DNA of 64,000 bases, taken from an uncultured Mycoplasmatota bacterium (GTDB lineage: Bacteria; Bacillota_I; Bacilli_A; RF39; UBA660). Of the stretch, positions 8,029 to 17,755 are shown piece after piece (position 1 is the stretch's first letter; every line of letters begins with the position of its first letter). The stretch spans positions 1-64,000 of the forward strand of contig URYZ01000001.1 in assembly GCA_900552235.1 (NCBI GenBank), in the 5' to 3' direction. The position numbers and the translations under genes are program-made. Below the pieces are notes generated by a model. That model was not told the origin of the DNA. It did no database searches and saw nothing but the letters and a program-made list of their open reading frames with translations.

Positions 8029-8157
8029 AAAATTCCTCTTTTCATTCTTTCTATAATTAATATACTACAAAATGTAAATATTTCATTATATTCGACAAAA
8101 GATATCAAATTATGTTAAATATAATAAAAAAGAATAGAAATTTAATCACTTTTATAG

Positions 8158-8163
8158 TATAAT
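8158..8163 (+). promoter_or_regulatory. Possible -10 box for recU-ponA
   Basis: TATAAT 28 bases upstream of the recU ATG. No convincing -35 box was found at standard spacing. Confidence 0.35.
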
Positions 8164-8190
8164 TTTAATATGAACAAGAAGGGAAATAAT

Positions 8191-8760
8191 ATGAACATAA
8201 AATATCCTGTTGGGACAAATAAAGATAAAAAGATAAATAAAGTTAAAACCTTTGGTAATCGTGGGATGACCTTGGAAGATGATTTAAACCTAACAAATAA
8301 TTATTACTTAGAAAAAAATATTGCTGTAATTCATAAGAAGCCTACACCAATTCAAGTAATTAAAACATCTTTAAATAAAATAACACTTGCTTATTTTAAA
8401 GAACCATCTACAACTGATTATAATGGCCTTTATAAAGGAAAATATATTGATTTTGAAGCTAAAGAAACAACTTCTAAAACAAGTTTTCCTTTAGAAAATA
8501 TACATAAACATCAAATAAAACATATAAGAAAAATTGATGAACATAATGGCATATGTTTTATTATAGTTAGATTTAATAATTTAAATACAACATATCTTTT
8601 ATTTGCTAAAGATTTCTTGAATTTTATTGATAATAATACAAGAAAATCTATTCCCCTTTCTTATTTTGAAGATAAAGGATATAAAATAAAATTTAATTTA
8701 AATCCTAGATTAGATTATTTAAAAATAGTTGATGAACATGGAGGTATTTATGAAAAATAA
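8191..8760 (+). CDS. recU: Holliday junction resolvase RecU
   Basis: Resolves Holliday junctions, working with RuvAB, and aids chromosome segregation. The 189-residue protein has the conserved FGNRGMTLEDDLNLTN start, IAVIHKKPTPIQVI, STTDYNGLYKGKYIDFEAKET (acidic catalytic residues and Lys) and FPLENIHKHQ. The ATG at 8191 is chosen because GAAGGGA sits before it; an in-frame ATG at 8170 lies upstream of that site. It overlaps the PBP gene by 11 bases, the recU-ponA operon arrangement of Bacillus. Confidence 0.95.
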   Translation: MNIKYPVGTNKDKKINKVKTFGNRGMTLEDDLNLTNNYYLEKNIAVIHKKPTPIQVIKTSLNKITLAYFKEPSTTDYNGLYKGKYIDFEAKETTSKTSFPLENIHKHQIKHIRKIDEHNGICFIIVRFNNLNTTYLLFAKDFLNFIDNNTRKSIPLSYFEDKGYKIKFNLNPRLDYLKIVDEHGGIYEK

Positions 8761-11752
8761 TACTGATAAAGTTAAAAAAGAAAAAAAAACTGATAATAAT
8801 GAAATGAAAAAAATAAGGTTAAATATTGATTTTAAAAAAGTATTAAATAAACTGAAACCTAAAAAAGAAAAAGTTAAAGAGAATAAAAATATTAATATTA
8901 ATGATATAAAACAAGAAAACATTGAAAATATTGATAATTTAGAAGGGACTGTAGCTAATATGAAAAAAGTAACAGTAAAAAAGAAAAAGAAGAAAAAAAT
9001 TAAAAAAGCAAATGAAAACTTTAAAGGAAGAAGAGTTGATAAATTATTTATCTTAAGCTTAATTGTTTTGACTGCTTTAGTATTTGGTATTTGTTATTTA
9101 CTTTTTGGTAAATTAATTGCTCTTGGAATGACATTTTTATTTGTCGTTGTAATGGCTTTTACACAAATACTTGATAACACTGCTAGAAATAGTAAAATAA
9201 GAAAGATTATAAAAACAATTGTTATTATTGGTATAGTTTTCTGTATCGTTGGCGTTGTTGTGATGGTTGCTTTCTTTATATATATAGCGATTAAAGCACC
9301 CGAATTTGATTTAGAAAAATTCGAGAGAAATGAAACAACCCTTATTTATGATAATAAAAATGAACTTAAAGCAACACTTGGAGAAGAAAAACGTGAAAAA
9401 GTTACATATGATGAAATACCGGAAGTATTAATTAATGCAATTATCGCTACAGAAGATTCAAGATTCTTCCAACATAATGGATTTGATGCTCCAAGATTTA
9501 TGAAGGCCGCAATCGGACATGTTTTAGGTCATGATTCTGGTGGTGCTTCCACTTTAACAATGCAAGTTTCAAAAAATAATCTTACTAACTCTGATGTTAG
9601 TATAACTCGTAAATTTACAGATATATATTTATCTATCTTTAAAATAGAAAAAAATCTTTCTAAACAACAAATAATAGAATATTATGTAAATAATCCTTAT
9701 TTAGGTAATTATTCATATGGAATAGAACAAGCATCTTTATCTTATTTTGATAAACATGCTTATGAACTTAACTTAGCTGAAGCATCATTAATCGCAGGGT
9801 TATTTCAAGCACCTGGAGAATATGATCCAACTGTAAATCCAGAATATGCTTATGAAAGAAGAGAAACAGTTTTAAATTTAATGGTTAGACACGGATATAT
9901 AACAAAAGAAGAAGCTGAAATTGCTAATAATATATCAATTGAATCAATTTTAAATGCTAATTCTAATTCTACTAGTATTTATCAAGGATATATTGATTAC
10001 GTTGTAAAAGAAGCTATTAAGAAAACTGGTCTTGATCCTTATTTCTATCCAATGGAAATATACACTAATATGGATACAAAAAAACAAGAAGGCGTTAATA
10101 ATGTAATGAATGAAAAAACATATACATGGCCTAGTGGAAAACCTACTCTTCAAGCTGGAGTTGCTGCTATTGAATCAACATCTGGAAAAATCTTAGCAAT
10201 AGGTTCAGCAAGAAATAGAAAAGGTGAAAGGGTTTTAAGTTATGCAACTGATATAAATAAACAAATTGGTTCTACCGCTAAACCACTATTCGATTATGGT
10301 CCTGGTATGGAATATAATAACTGGAGTACATATACAATTTTTAGGGATGAAAGATATTCTTATACAAACGGTCCTGTAATGCAAAACTACGACTTTAGAT
10401 ATCTTGGCGATATAACTTTAAGATATGCTCTTAGTGACTCAAGAAACGTTCCTGCTTTAAAAGCTTTCCAACAAGTTGATAATAAAAAGATTTATGAATT
10501 TGTAACATCTCTTGGAATTGTACCAGAAACAACTGAAGGAAGTACATACTTACATGAAGCTCATTCAATTGGATCATTTAATGGCTCTAACCCACTTACT
10601 ATGGCAGGAGCTTATCAAGCATTCTCTAATGGTGGATATTTCTATGAACCATATTCTATAAATAAAATTGTATTAAGAGATACTGGTGAAACATTTAACT
10701 ATTCATCAGACAAAACAAAAGTAATGAGTGATTCTACTGCTTATATGATTACTGATGTATTAAAAGCAGTTGCTGTTCAAACTGGTGTTCGTGGAGCAAT
10801 CGGAACTCCTATAGCTTTAAAAACTGGATCAACTAATTATGATTCAGCAACAATACGAGAAATGGGATATCCTTCTACAGCATCTCCGGATGGATGGATT
10901 GTTGGATATACGCCAAATATAGTCATGGCAATTTGGACTGGTTTTGATACTAATACTAAGGGTGAATATTTAACAAACTCTCAAATGGCAACACATCGTA
11001 ATGCAATTTATAGAGCACTTGCTAAGGCTGTATTTGATAGAACTGGGCAAGACTTTAAACGACCTTCAAGTGTTATTTCGGTAACTATTGAAAAAGGAAC
11101 AAATCCTGGACTTCTTCCAAGTGAAAACACACCAAGTAATATGAAGATTACTGAATTATTTAAAAGAGGGACAGAACCTACTGATATTTCAAATGCTTAT
11201 ATTCCTTTAGAAAATGTAACAGGTTTAACTTCAAGCTATGCTAATGGTGAACTAACACTTACATGGAATGCTGTAAATATTCCAACATTAAATAAAGGTG
11301 AAGACCAAAAATTTGGAAACTTTGGATATAAGGTTTATGCTGATGGTAAACTTCTTGGATTTACAAAAGATGCTACCTACTCTATTACAACTGATAATCC
11401 ATATGCAACATATGTTGTTTACACAGCATTCAAAAAAGTTGATACAAATAGATCTAGTGGTGAAACGCTTACCTTATCACCTGATGTAACATTTAATTAT
11501 TATGGTAATGATGTTACCCTTCACATTGGAGATACATATGTCGAAGATAATTTAAAAAATATTATTCGTGTTTATATGGAAGGTAGTGATGTTACAAGTG
11601 AAGTTACAATAACAATAAAAATGACTGATGAAACAGGTGAAGTTGTTGATACTATTGACACAACAAAACTTGGAACATACAAAGTAGAATACTTAGTACA
11701 ATATAAAAATGCAAGCAAGACATTTACAAAAAATATAACCGTTTTAGAATAA
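8750..11752 (+). CDS. ponA: Class A penicillin-binding protein (transglycosylase/transpeptidase) with C-terminal Ig-like domains
   Basis: Polymerises and cross-links peptidoglycan. It has 1000 residues. Positions 1-100 are a lysine-rich cytoplasmic tail. About 100-185 hold three hydrophobic segments rather than the usual single anchor. The GT51 domain follows with ATEDSRFF (glutamate near 235) and GGASTLTMQ. The transpeptidase has STAK near 508, SDSRN near 561 and KTGST near 690. After it come a fibronectin III-like domain (about 795-895) and a final Ig-like domain with the VTFNYYGNDVTLHIGD start. GGAGG at the 3' end of recU sets the start. GpsB, encoded nearby, is a known partner of such enzymes. 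Confidence 0.95.
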   Translation: MKNNTDKVKKEKKTDNNEMKKIRLNIDFKKVLNKLKPKKEKVKENKNININDIKQENIENIDNLEGTVANMKKVTVKKKKKKKIKKANENFKGRRVDKLFILSLIVLTALVFGICYLLFGKLIALGMTFLFVVVMAFTQILDNTARNSKIRKIIKTIVIIGIVFCIVGVVVMVAFFIYIAIKAPEFDLEKFERNETTLIYDNKNELKATLGEEKREKVTYDEIPEVLINAIIATEDSRFFQHNGFDAPRFMKAAIGHVLGHDSGGASTLTMQVSKNNLTNSDVSITRKFTDIYLSIFKIEKNLSKQQIIEYYVNNPYLGNYSYGIEQASLSYFDKHAYELNLAEASLIAGLFQAPGEYDPTVNPEYAYERRETVLNLMVRHGYITKEEAEIANNISIESILNANSNSTSIYQGYIDYVVKEAIKKTGLDPYFYPMEIYTNMDTKKQEGVNNVMNEKTYTWPSGKPTLQAGVAAIESTSGKILAIGSARNRKGERVLSYATDINKQIGSTAKPLFDYGPGMEYNNWSTYTIFRDERYSYTNGPVMQNYDFRYLGDITLRYALSDSRNVPALKAFQQVDNKKIYEFVTSLGIVPETTEGSTYLHEAHSIGSFNGSNPLTMAGAYQAFSNGGYFYEPYSINKIVLRDTGETFNYSSDKTKVMSDSTAYMITDVLKAVAVQTGVRGAIGTPIALKTGSTNYDSATIREMGYPSTASPDGWIVGYTPNIVMAIWTGFDTNTKGEYLTNSQMATHRNAIYRALAKAVFDRTGQDFKRPSSVISVTIEKGTNPGLLPSENTPSNMKITELFKRGTEPTDISNAYIPLENVTGLTSSYANGELTLTWNAVNIPTLNKGEDQKFGNFGYKVYADGKLLGFTKDATYSITTDNPYATYVVYTAFKKVDTNRSSGETLTLSPDVTFNYYGNDVTLHIGDTYVEDNLKNIIRVYMEGSDVTSEVTITIKMTDETGEVVDTIDTTKLGTYKVEYLVQYKNASKTFTKNITVLE

Positions 11753-11780
11753 AAGTCACGACAAATGACTTTTATTTTTT
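11751..11780 (+). terminator. Terminator after ponA
   Basis: AAAAGTCA pairs with TGACTTTT across a 7-base loop, followed by ATTTTTT. Confidence 0.8.
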
Positions 11781-11789
11781 GTTTAAATA

Positions 11790-11818
11790 TTGATAGATTT
11801 AAATAAATATTGTATAAT
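11790..11818 (+). promoter_or_regulatory. Promoter of the LCP-PASTA gene
   Basis: TTGATA (11790-11795) and TATAAT (11813-11818), spacing 17, about 30 bases before the TTG start. Confidence 0.75.
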
Positions 11819-11848
11819 TAGTTTATGCTTTAATAAGGAGTGATTAAA

Positions 11849-13840
11849 TTGGATAATGAACAAGAAAAACAAATAAAAAAAGGAAAGAAAAATAAATTTA
11901 AAAAAGTAATTAATATAACATCTATTTTAATGTTTATATCATTCTTATTTCTTTCATACTCTATCCTTTTAATAAGTGGAGTTGAAACAGAATTAAGATA
12001 TATTGGTATAGGTATTTTATTACTTATAAATTTAATTGTAATATTCCTTTTAAGAAAAATAATTAAGAAGAAAAAAATAAGTAGATATATTATATATTTT
12101 ATTATTCTACTTATCTTAACTGTAGGACAAGCAACTTTAGGTTATTTTGTTTTTAAAACTTACTCTTCAATTAACAATATAAATAAAGATAAAATAACTT
12201 ACTCTACTTCATTAGTTGTAAGAACGGATAGTAAAATTGAAGAACTTAAAGATTTAAAAGATAAAAAAATAGGCATTCTTAACGATAAAAATGATATTGA
12301 TAATCATGTTTTAGGAATGCAGTTAATAAAAAATGAAAAGTTAAATGATAATAACACTATAGTTGATTATGATGATTTGAGTTCTTTAATTAGTGATTTA
12401 TATAAAAAGAAAGTTGACGCTATTATTGTTTCAAGTAACTATGTAACAATGTTTAAATCAATTGAAACTTATAGTAAAATTGAAGAAGAAACTAAAGTTA
12501 TAAAATCTATAGAAAAGACATACAAAAAATCTGAAATTAGTAAAATAACTGGTGAAGATGATACAACACTAAATCAAAATTCAAGTATTAAAGAACCATT
12601 TACCCTTTTACTTATGGGAGTTGATGCTACTGGAGATAAACTAAATAAAAATGCTACAGGAAATGGTGATTCCTTAATGCTTATTACATTTAATCCTAAA
12701 ACATTAAATGCCACAATATTAAGCATTCCAAGAGATAGTTATGTATATATTCCAAATATGGGAACTGAAAATAAAATAACACATGCTGCTTGGGGTGGTA
12801 CTAATCATATGATTAGAACGATTGAAAACTTTACTGATGTTAAAATTAATTACTATATGAAAATCAACTTCCGTGGAGTTGTAAAACTAGTTGATGCTTT
12901 AGGTGGTGTATATATTGATGTTCCAACAGATATGTGTACCGATAATAGTTATAGATATGGAAAAATATGTTTAAAAGAAGGATACCAAAAATTAAATGGT
13001 GAACAAGCTTTATCATTTGCAAGAAATAGATATGCTTTTGCTACAGGAGACCTTCAAAGAGGAGTTAATCAACAAATTGTTGTTCAAGCTATGTTAAATG
13101 AACTAAAAAATATTAAAAGTGCTAGTCAAGCTTTAAATATTCTTGATACAGTAAGTGAAAGTATGGATACAAACTTTACAACAAAACAACTCTTATCTTT
13201 CTATGATATATTTAAAACAGTTTTAGAAACAAGTAGTAATGATAGTAACTTAATAAATGTTCAACAACTTTACCTAGCAGGATCTGGACAAAATATCTAT
13301 GATGAAAGAACTGGGTGGGTTTTATATAACTATATAATTAATCAAAGTAGTTTAAATAAAGTAAAAGATGCAATGAAAAAGAATTTAAGTACATCAACAA
13401 AAACAATGACTAAAGAAATGGACTTTGACATTGAAGACAAATTTGAAATGACTACAATTGGTAAAACTGGTTTAAGCGCCACAAAATTATATACCCTACT
13501 TCCTAACTTTGAAGGAAAAAGTATTGATTATGCAAAATCTTGGTTAAACAGTAATGGTATAACTGATATAAAAATAGAATATGTAGAAAGTGATAAAGAT
13601 GATGGAACTATTCTATCACAAAGCTTACATTCTTCTAAAAGAGTTGATTTAATAAAAGGTTCTATTACATTTAAAGTAGCAGAGAAAAAAGAAGAAGTAG
13701 TTGATCCTACCCCAGTAGAACCAACTGACCCTACAGACCCTACTGAACCTAGTAACCCTGAAGAAGGAAATACTACCGAAAACACTGAAAAACCAGAAAC
13801 TCCAAGTACAGGAGAAAATACTGAAGAAACAAATAATTAA
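11849..13840 (+). CDS. LytR-CpsA-Psr (LCP) family protein with PASTA domain
   Basis: LCP enzymes transfer undecaprenyl-linked teichoic acid or polysaccharide to peptidoglycan. This 663-residue protein has a basic cytoplasmic tail and three hydrophobic segments (about 20-105). Next is a region like a solute-binding domain (about 125-220, with DLKDKKIGIL). The LCP domain spans about 250-455 (LLLMGVDA, LSIPRDSYVYIP, KITHAAWGG, FRGVVKLVDALGGV, LNGEQALSFARNR, GDLQRG). A PASTA domain follows (about 550-610), then a Pro/Thr/Glu tail. The start is TTG at 11849; AAGGAG rules out the GTG at 11840, which overlaps it. LCP plus PASTA in one protein is unusual. It follows the PBP gene and has its own promoter. 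Confidence 0.92.
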   Translation: MDNEQEKQIKKGKKNKFKKVINITSILMFISFLFLSYSILLISGVETELRYIGIGILLLINLIVIFLLRKIIKKKKISRYIIYFIILLILTVGQATLGYFVFKTYSSINNINKDKITYSTSLVVRTDSKIEELKDLKDKKIGILNDKNDIDNHVLGMQLIKNEKLNDNNTIVDYDDLSSLISDLYKKKVDAIIVSSNYVTMFKSIETYSKIEEETKVIKSIEKTYKKSEISKITGEDDTTLNQNSSIKEPFTLLLMGVDATGDKLNKNATGNGDSLMLITFNPKTLNATILSIPRDSYVYIPNMGTENKITHAAWGGTNHMIRTIENFTDVKINYYMKINFRGVVKLVDALGGVYIDVPTDMCTDNSYRYGKICLKEGYQKLNGEQALSFARNRYAFATGDLQRGVNQQIVVQAMLNELKNIKSASQALNILDTVSESMDTNFTTKQLLSFYDIFKTVLETSSNDSNLINVQQLYLAGSGQNIYDERTGWVLYNYIINQSSLNKVKDAMKKNLSTSTKTMTKEMDFDIEDKFEMTTIGKTGLSATKLYTLLPNFEGKSIDYAKSWLNSNGITDIKIEYVESDKDDGTILSQSLHSSKRVDLIKGSITFKVAEKKEEVVDPTPVEPTDPTDPTEPSNPEEGNTTENTEKPETPSTGENTEETNN

Positions 13841-13845
13841 TGAAT

Positions 13846-13869
13846 AAAAACAGGTCAGCCTGTTTTTTT
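13846..13869. terminator. Bidirectional terminator between convergent genes
   Basis: AAAAACAGG-TCAG-CCTGTTTTT with T runs on both strands, serving the LCP gene (plus) and the AI-2E family gene (minus). Confidence 0.85.
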
Positions 13870-14853
13870 TATTAATTCTTTTATTATCTCTTCTAGTATT
13901 ATGTAAAATGGTATAGCTATTAATACACCAAGTATACCAAATAAATTACTACATATTACTAAAGCTAAGATAGCTTTTAAATTATCTATTTTATTTGTTT
14001 TTTCATATATTTTAGGATCTATTATATAACCATCTATTATAGGAACAACAATTGCTATTATTAAACATATAATAAATAGCTTTTTTGATACACAAAATCC
14101 TGTAATAAGGGCAATAATATTAGTAAATAGTCCTCCAAAATAAGGAATAAATGTTGTTATACCTGCTAAAAAACCTAATAATAAATAATTAGGATGTCCT
14201 ACAACTGAATAAATAATTGTATATTCAATTATTTCTACAATTACTATTATACTTGTTCCTTTTAAATAATTTGTTAAGGCTTTATCAATATTAATTATTA
14301 TATTATATAGTTTTTTATTATTTAAAGATAATAAAAATAATCTTATTTTTTCTTTTATATAATCCATTTTAAAGGTAAAAAAAATACTTAATATAAATAC
14401 AATAATTATATTAGTAATTGTATTTAATGATTTAGATAATAAATCAAATGATATAAATTTATTTATTATTTTATCTATTTCTTTTACTAATATATCTTTT
14501 ATATAACTAAAATCTATATTAGTATTATTAAAAAAGTACTCTATTTCATAAGATAAACTTATTATTTGATTTAAAAGTATTGGAATAGAAAAGTAGAAAA
14601 TAATACTTATTATTAATAAAATTAATACAATTACAAATACTCTTGATATATTTTTATTTATCTTTATAAATTTAGAAAAAGCATTTATCACATATGAAAT
14701 AACAAAAGATATTATTATTGGTAAAGTTATACTTTTTAATACAATAAAAATATCTTCTATAAAAAAGAATGATTTGGAAAAGAAAAAAAGAATAACAGTA
14801 ATTAAAGCAAAATTAATTAATTTAAAATTAAGTTTGCTCAAAATTACCATCAT
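13855..14853 (-). CDS. AI-2E family (YtvI/PerM-like) membrane transporter
   Basis: A 332-residue polytopic protein with eight or so hydrophobic segments. It has the conserved C-terminal half of the AI-2E exporter/PerM family: GHPNYLLLGFLAGITTFIPYFGG, then VPIIDGYIIDPKIYEKT and ALVICSNLFGILGVLIAIPFY. Members export signals or ions; the substrate here is unknown. The start is one of two adjacent ATG codons behind AAAGG. It follows dtd by about 10 bases and probably belongs to the rel-dtd transcript. The stop lies inside the bidirectional terminator. Confidence 0.85.
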   Translation of the reverse strand: MMVILSKLNFKLINFALITVILFFFSKSFFFIEDIFIVLKSITLPIIISFVISYVINAFSKFIKINKNISRVFVIVLILLIISIIFYFSIPILLNQIISLSYEIEYFFNNTNIDFSYIKDILVKEIDKIINKFISFDLLSKSLNTITNIIIVFILSIFFTFKMDYIKEKIRLFLLSLNNKKLYNIIINIDKALTNYLKGTSIIVIVEIIEYTIIYSVVGHPNYLLLGFLAGITTFIPYFGGLFTNIIALITGFCVSKKLFIICLIIAIVVPIIDGYIIDPKIYEKTNKIDNLKAILALVICSNLFGILGVLIAIPFYIILEEIIKELIKKTG

Positions 14854-14863
14854 CCTTTCATAA

Positions 14864-15301
14864 CTATTTTTCTATTATAATAGTAGTTGGTCCATCATTT
14901 ATTAAACTTACTTTCATATCACTTCTAAAAATACCTGTTTCAACTTTTAAATTAGATTTTTTTAATTCTTCAACAAATAAATCATATAAAACATTTGCCT
15001 CTTCATGTTTAAGTGAATTTATATAACTAGGTCTATTTCCTTTAGAAGTATCAGCATACAAAGTAAATTGTGACACAACAAGTAATTCTTTATTAAGTTC
15101 TAAAGCACTTAAATTCATTACATTATTACTGTCTTCAAATACTCTTAAATTTACTATTTTATTAACAATATATTTTATGTTAGATATATCATCATTATGT
15201 GTAAAACCTACAAAGATTAATAATCCTGAATTAATTTTACCAACTTCTTCTTTATTTACAACAACACTTGCATTTAATACTTTTTGTACTACTACTTTCA
15301 T
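14864..15301 (-). CDS. dtd: D-aminoacyl-tRNA deacylase
   Basis: Hydrolyses D-amino acids (and glycine from tRNA-Ala) off mischarged tRNA. The 145 residues contain the family motif SQFTLYADTSKGNRPSY at about residues 78-94 and the C-terminal cross-subunit motif NDGPTTI, equivalent to the Gly-cisPro loop (NxGP(V/T)T). It starts two bases after the rel stop, the rel-dtd pair common in Firmicutes. Confidence 0.96.
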   Translation of the reverse strand: MKVVVQKVLNASVVVNKEEVGKINSGLLIFVGFTHNDDISNIKYIVNKIVNLRVFEDSNNVMNLSALELNKELLVVSQFTLYADTSKGNRPSYINSLKHEEANVLYDLFVEELKKSNLKVETGIFRSDMKVSLINDGPTTIIIEK

Positions 15302-15303
15302 TA

Positions 15304-17442
15304 TTAATCTACCTTTCTAACTGTTTCTGTTACATGTTTTACTTTATTTATTTCTTTTATACATCTATCTATTTCAGTTGTATTATTAACAAACAATGTT
15401 ACTAAATATACATAATAAGATGATTTACTAATAATATTCATACTTTCTACTTGAATATTTATGTTATTAACAGCTTGCATTATATCAAATAAAATATTTT
15501 CATTTGATGAAGTGTACACAAGAAGTTCAGTATAATATTTATTTTTTGTAACACTATTAAATCTAGCATCAATTACTTTTTCATCTAAAGTTTCAACATT
15601 TAAACAATTTTTTCTGTGAATACTAATGCCGTTATTTTTAGTGATAAATCCTATTATTTCATCACCAGGTACAGGATAACAACAACTCGCAATATGTGTT
15701 TTTATATTATTTGTATCACCAACAATTATATCATTTTCAAAAGTTTTAGTAACAACTTTTTTAGGCTTTTCCTCTTCTTTTATTTCCTCTTCATCTTGTT
15801 TTTTCACAACACTTTTGGCACTATATTTACCATTACCTATATTAAGGTATAAATCTTCAAGATTATCTAATTTTAATTCCTTTAAAACTTCATTTAAGTT
15901 TTCTTGTTTCATAAAATCAGTTATAGCTATTTTTTCTCTTCGTAATTCTTTTTCTAATAAATCTTTGCCACTTGTTATATAATCTTCTTTACTTGTTTTA
16001 TTAAAGAAAGCTTTTATTTTATTTTTAGCTTGAGTTGTTTTTGCAATATTTAACCATTCTCTTGAAGGTCCTTGACTTGCTTTATTTGTTATTATCCTAA
16101 TAACATCTGTATTTTTAAGCTCATATGATAAAGGTACCATATTATTATTCACAATAGCACCCACTGTTTTGTCCCCCACTTCACTATGAACACGATAAGC
16201 AAAATCAATTGGTGTAGAACCTTTAGGAAGTTCAAAGACATCTCCTTTTGGTGTATATACATAAATACTGTTATTTAAAACTTCATTTGTTACTGTATTA
16301 ACAAAATCTTCATTACTTAATTTTTCTTCATTAAGCTCAATAATTGATTTATAAAACTGCAATTTTTGTTCTGTTATGTTTTGCATTTCAACCGAAGCAT
16401 TTTTTCCTTCCTTATAAGCCCAATGAGAAGCAATACCATTTTCAGCAATTTTATCCATATCATAAGTTCTTATTTGAATTTCAAAAAGGTTACCATCTGG
16501 TCCAATTACGGTTGTATGAAGAGTTTGATAAAGATTAGTTTTAGGCATAGCAATATAATCTTTAAATCTTTTAGGAATAGGTTTATATTTTGAATGAATA
16601 AGTCCTAAAGCTAAATAACATTCTTGTTCTTTTTCGACAAGAATTCTAATAGCAAGAAGATCATATATATCATTAAAACTTCTACCTTTATCAAGTTTTT
16701 TATAAATACTATAAATACTTTTAGAACGTCCTTTTATTTCATGTTTTATTTTATTTTGCTTAAGTAAATTACTTACTTCATCCATCATATTATTAACATA
16801 AGAATCTCTTTCCACTTTAGTTGTATTAAGTTTTTCGGCAATATCAAAATATATTTCAGGTTTTAAATATTTTAAAGATAAATCTTCTAGTTCACTTTTA
16901 ATTTTATGCATTCCAAGTCTATGAGCTATCGGTGCAAGTATTTCTAGTGTTTCTTTTGCCTTTTTCTTTTGTTTTTCAACTGGTAAAGCATAAAGTGTTC
17001 TCATATTATGGAGTCTATCAGCTAGTTTTACAATAATAACTCTTACATCCTCACTCATTCCTACGATTATTTTTTTATAATAACTTGTTAAATATTCATT
17101 CTCTGTTGAAATATTTATATTGTTAATTTTAGTAACACCATCAACAAGTTTTGTTATTTCTTTGCCAAATTCTTTTTCCATTTCATCCATACTTGTATCA
17201 GTATCTTCTAAAGTATCATGTAAAAGTCCTGCACATATTGTTTCTTTATCTGCTTTTATTGTTGTTAAAATATAAGCCACATTTAAAGGATGAATTATAT
17301 ATGGTTCACCAGTTCTTCTTCTTTGCCCATCATGCTTTTCTTTAGCAAAGTGATATGCTTTATCAATTAGTTTTATATCTTCATCATCTAAATATGTTAA
17401 ATTATTTCTTACTGTTTCGTAACTAATATCCTCTTTTTTCAT
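15304..17442 (-). CDS. rel: Bifunctional (p)ppGpp synthase/hydrolase (RSH)
   Basis: Makes and degrades the stringent-response alarmone. It is 712 residues with the full long-RSH layout. The HD hydrolase domain (about 25-180) has GEPYIIHP, the HDTLEDTD motif needed for hydrolysis, and LADRLHNMRTL. The synthase domain (about 240-350) has GRSKSIYSIYKKL and VHTT-like LYQTLHTTVIGPDG. TGS (about 395-455) and a C-terminal ACT domain (about 640-712) follow, with the CCYPVPGDEI zinc-finger region between. Its start lies inside the 3' end of comN (20-base overlap) behind GAAAGGA, implying coupled translation. Confidence 0.97.
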   Translation of the reverse strand: MKKEDISYETVRNNLTYLDDEDIKLIDKAYHFAKEKHDGQRRRTGEPYIIHPLNVAYILTTIKADKETICAGLLHDTLEDTDTSMDEMEKEFGKEITKLVDGVTKINNINISTENEYLTSYYKKIIVGMSEDVRVIIVKLADRLHNMRTLYALPVEKQKKKAKETLEILAPIAHRLGMHKIKSELEDLSLKYLKPEIYFDIAEKLNTTKVERDSYVNNMMDEVSNLLKQNKIKHEIKGRSKSIYSIYKKLDKGRSFNDIYDLLAIRILVEKEQECYLALGLIHSKYKPIPKRFKDYIAMPKTNLYQTLHTTVIGPDGNLFEIQIRTYDMDKIAENGIASHWAYKEGKNASVEMQNITEQKLQFYKSIIELNEEKLSNEDFVNTVTNEVLNNSIYVYTPKGDVFELPKGSTPIDFAYRVHSEVGDKTVGAIVNNNMVPLSYELKNTDVIRIITNKASQGPSREWLNIAKTTQAKNKIKAFFNKTSKEDYITSGKDLLEKELRREKIAITDFMKQENLNEVLKELKLDNLEDLYLNIGNGKYSAKSVVKKQDEEEIKEEEKPKKVVTKTFENDIIVGDTNNIKTHIASCCYPVPGDEIIGFITKNNGISIHRKNCLNVETLDEKVIDARFNSVTKNKYYTELLVYTSSNENILFDIMQAVNNINIQVESMNIISKSSYYVYLVTLFVNNTTEIDRCIKEINKVKHVTETVRKVD

Positions 17443-17680
17443 AATTAATCCTTTCTTTGTAATATCTTATATTTAAATAATTACAATTTAATATATCATT
17501 TACTATTTCACTTAAAGATAAATCTTTTTTATTTTTCCAAGAATTAAAAAAATATGAAAATATATCTTCTTCAGTTATATCATTCACACCTAACTTTTTA
17601 AAATAACTAACTCTATTTCTTAAAGCAGGATATATTCTTATTTTTAAATCTTCTAGTGATGTAAAATCCATATTAACCAT
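17423..17680 (-). CDS. comN: ComN-type post-transcriptional regulator
   Basis: An 85-residue protein matching the small ComN/YrzD family: ALRNRVSYFKKLGVNDITEEDIFSYF then a W-x-K-K stretch and LSEIVNDILNCNYLNIRYY. In B. subtilis ComN promotes comE mRNA accumulation and interacts with DivIVA at poles. It is encoded near rel and the secDF region in Bacillus, so the context agrees. The start is either of two in-frame ATGs (17680 or 17671). The ribosome site is weak (AAGAAAGAAG). Confidence 0.75.
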   Translation of the reverse strand: MVNMDFTSLEDLKIRIYPALRNRVSYFKKLGVNDITEEDIFSYFFNSWKNKKDLSLSEIVNDILNCNYLNIRYYKERINYEKRGY

Positions 17681-17729
17681 CTTCTTTCTTATTTATATCT
17701 ATATTATATATGATTATAAATAAAAATTA

Positions 17730-17755
17730 AAGAAAAATCTAACATTAGTTAGATT
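17730..17755 (-). terminator. Terminator after metK
   Basis: Minus-strand AATCTAAC-TAAT-GTTAGATT followed by TTTC and a T-rich run. It overlaps the metK stop. Confidence 0.75.
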
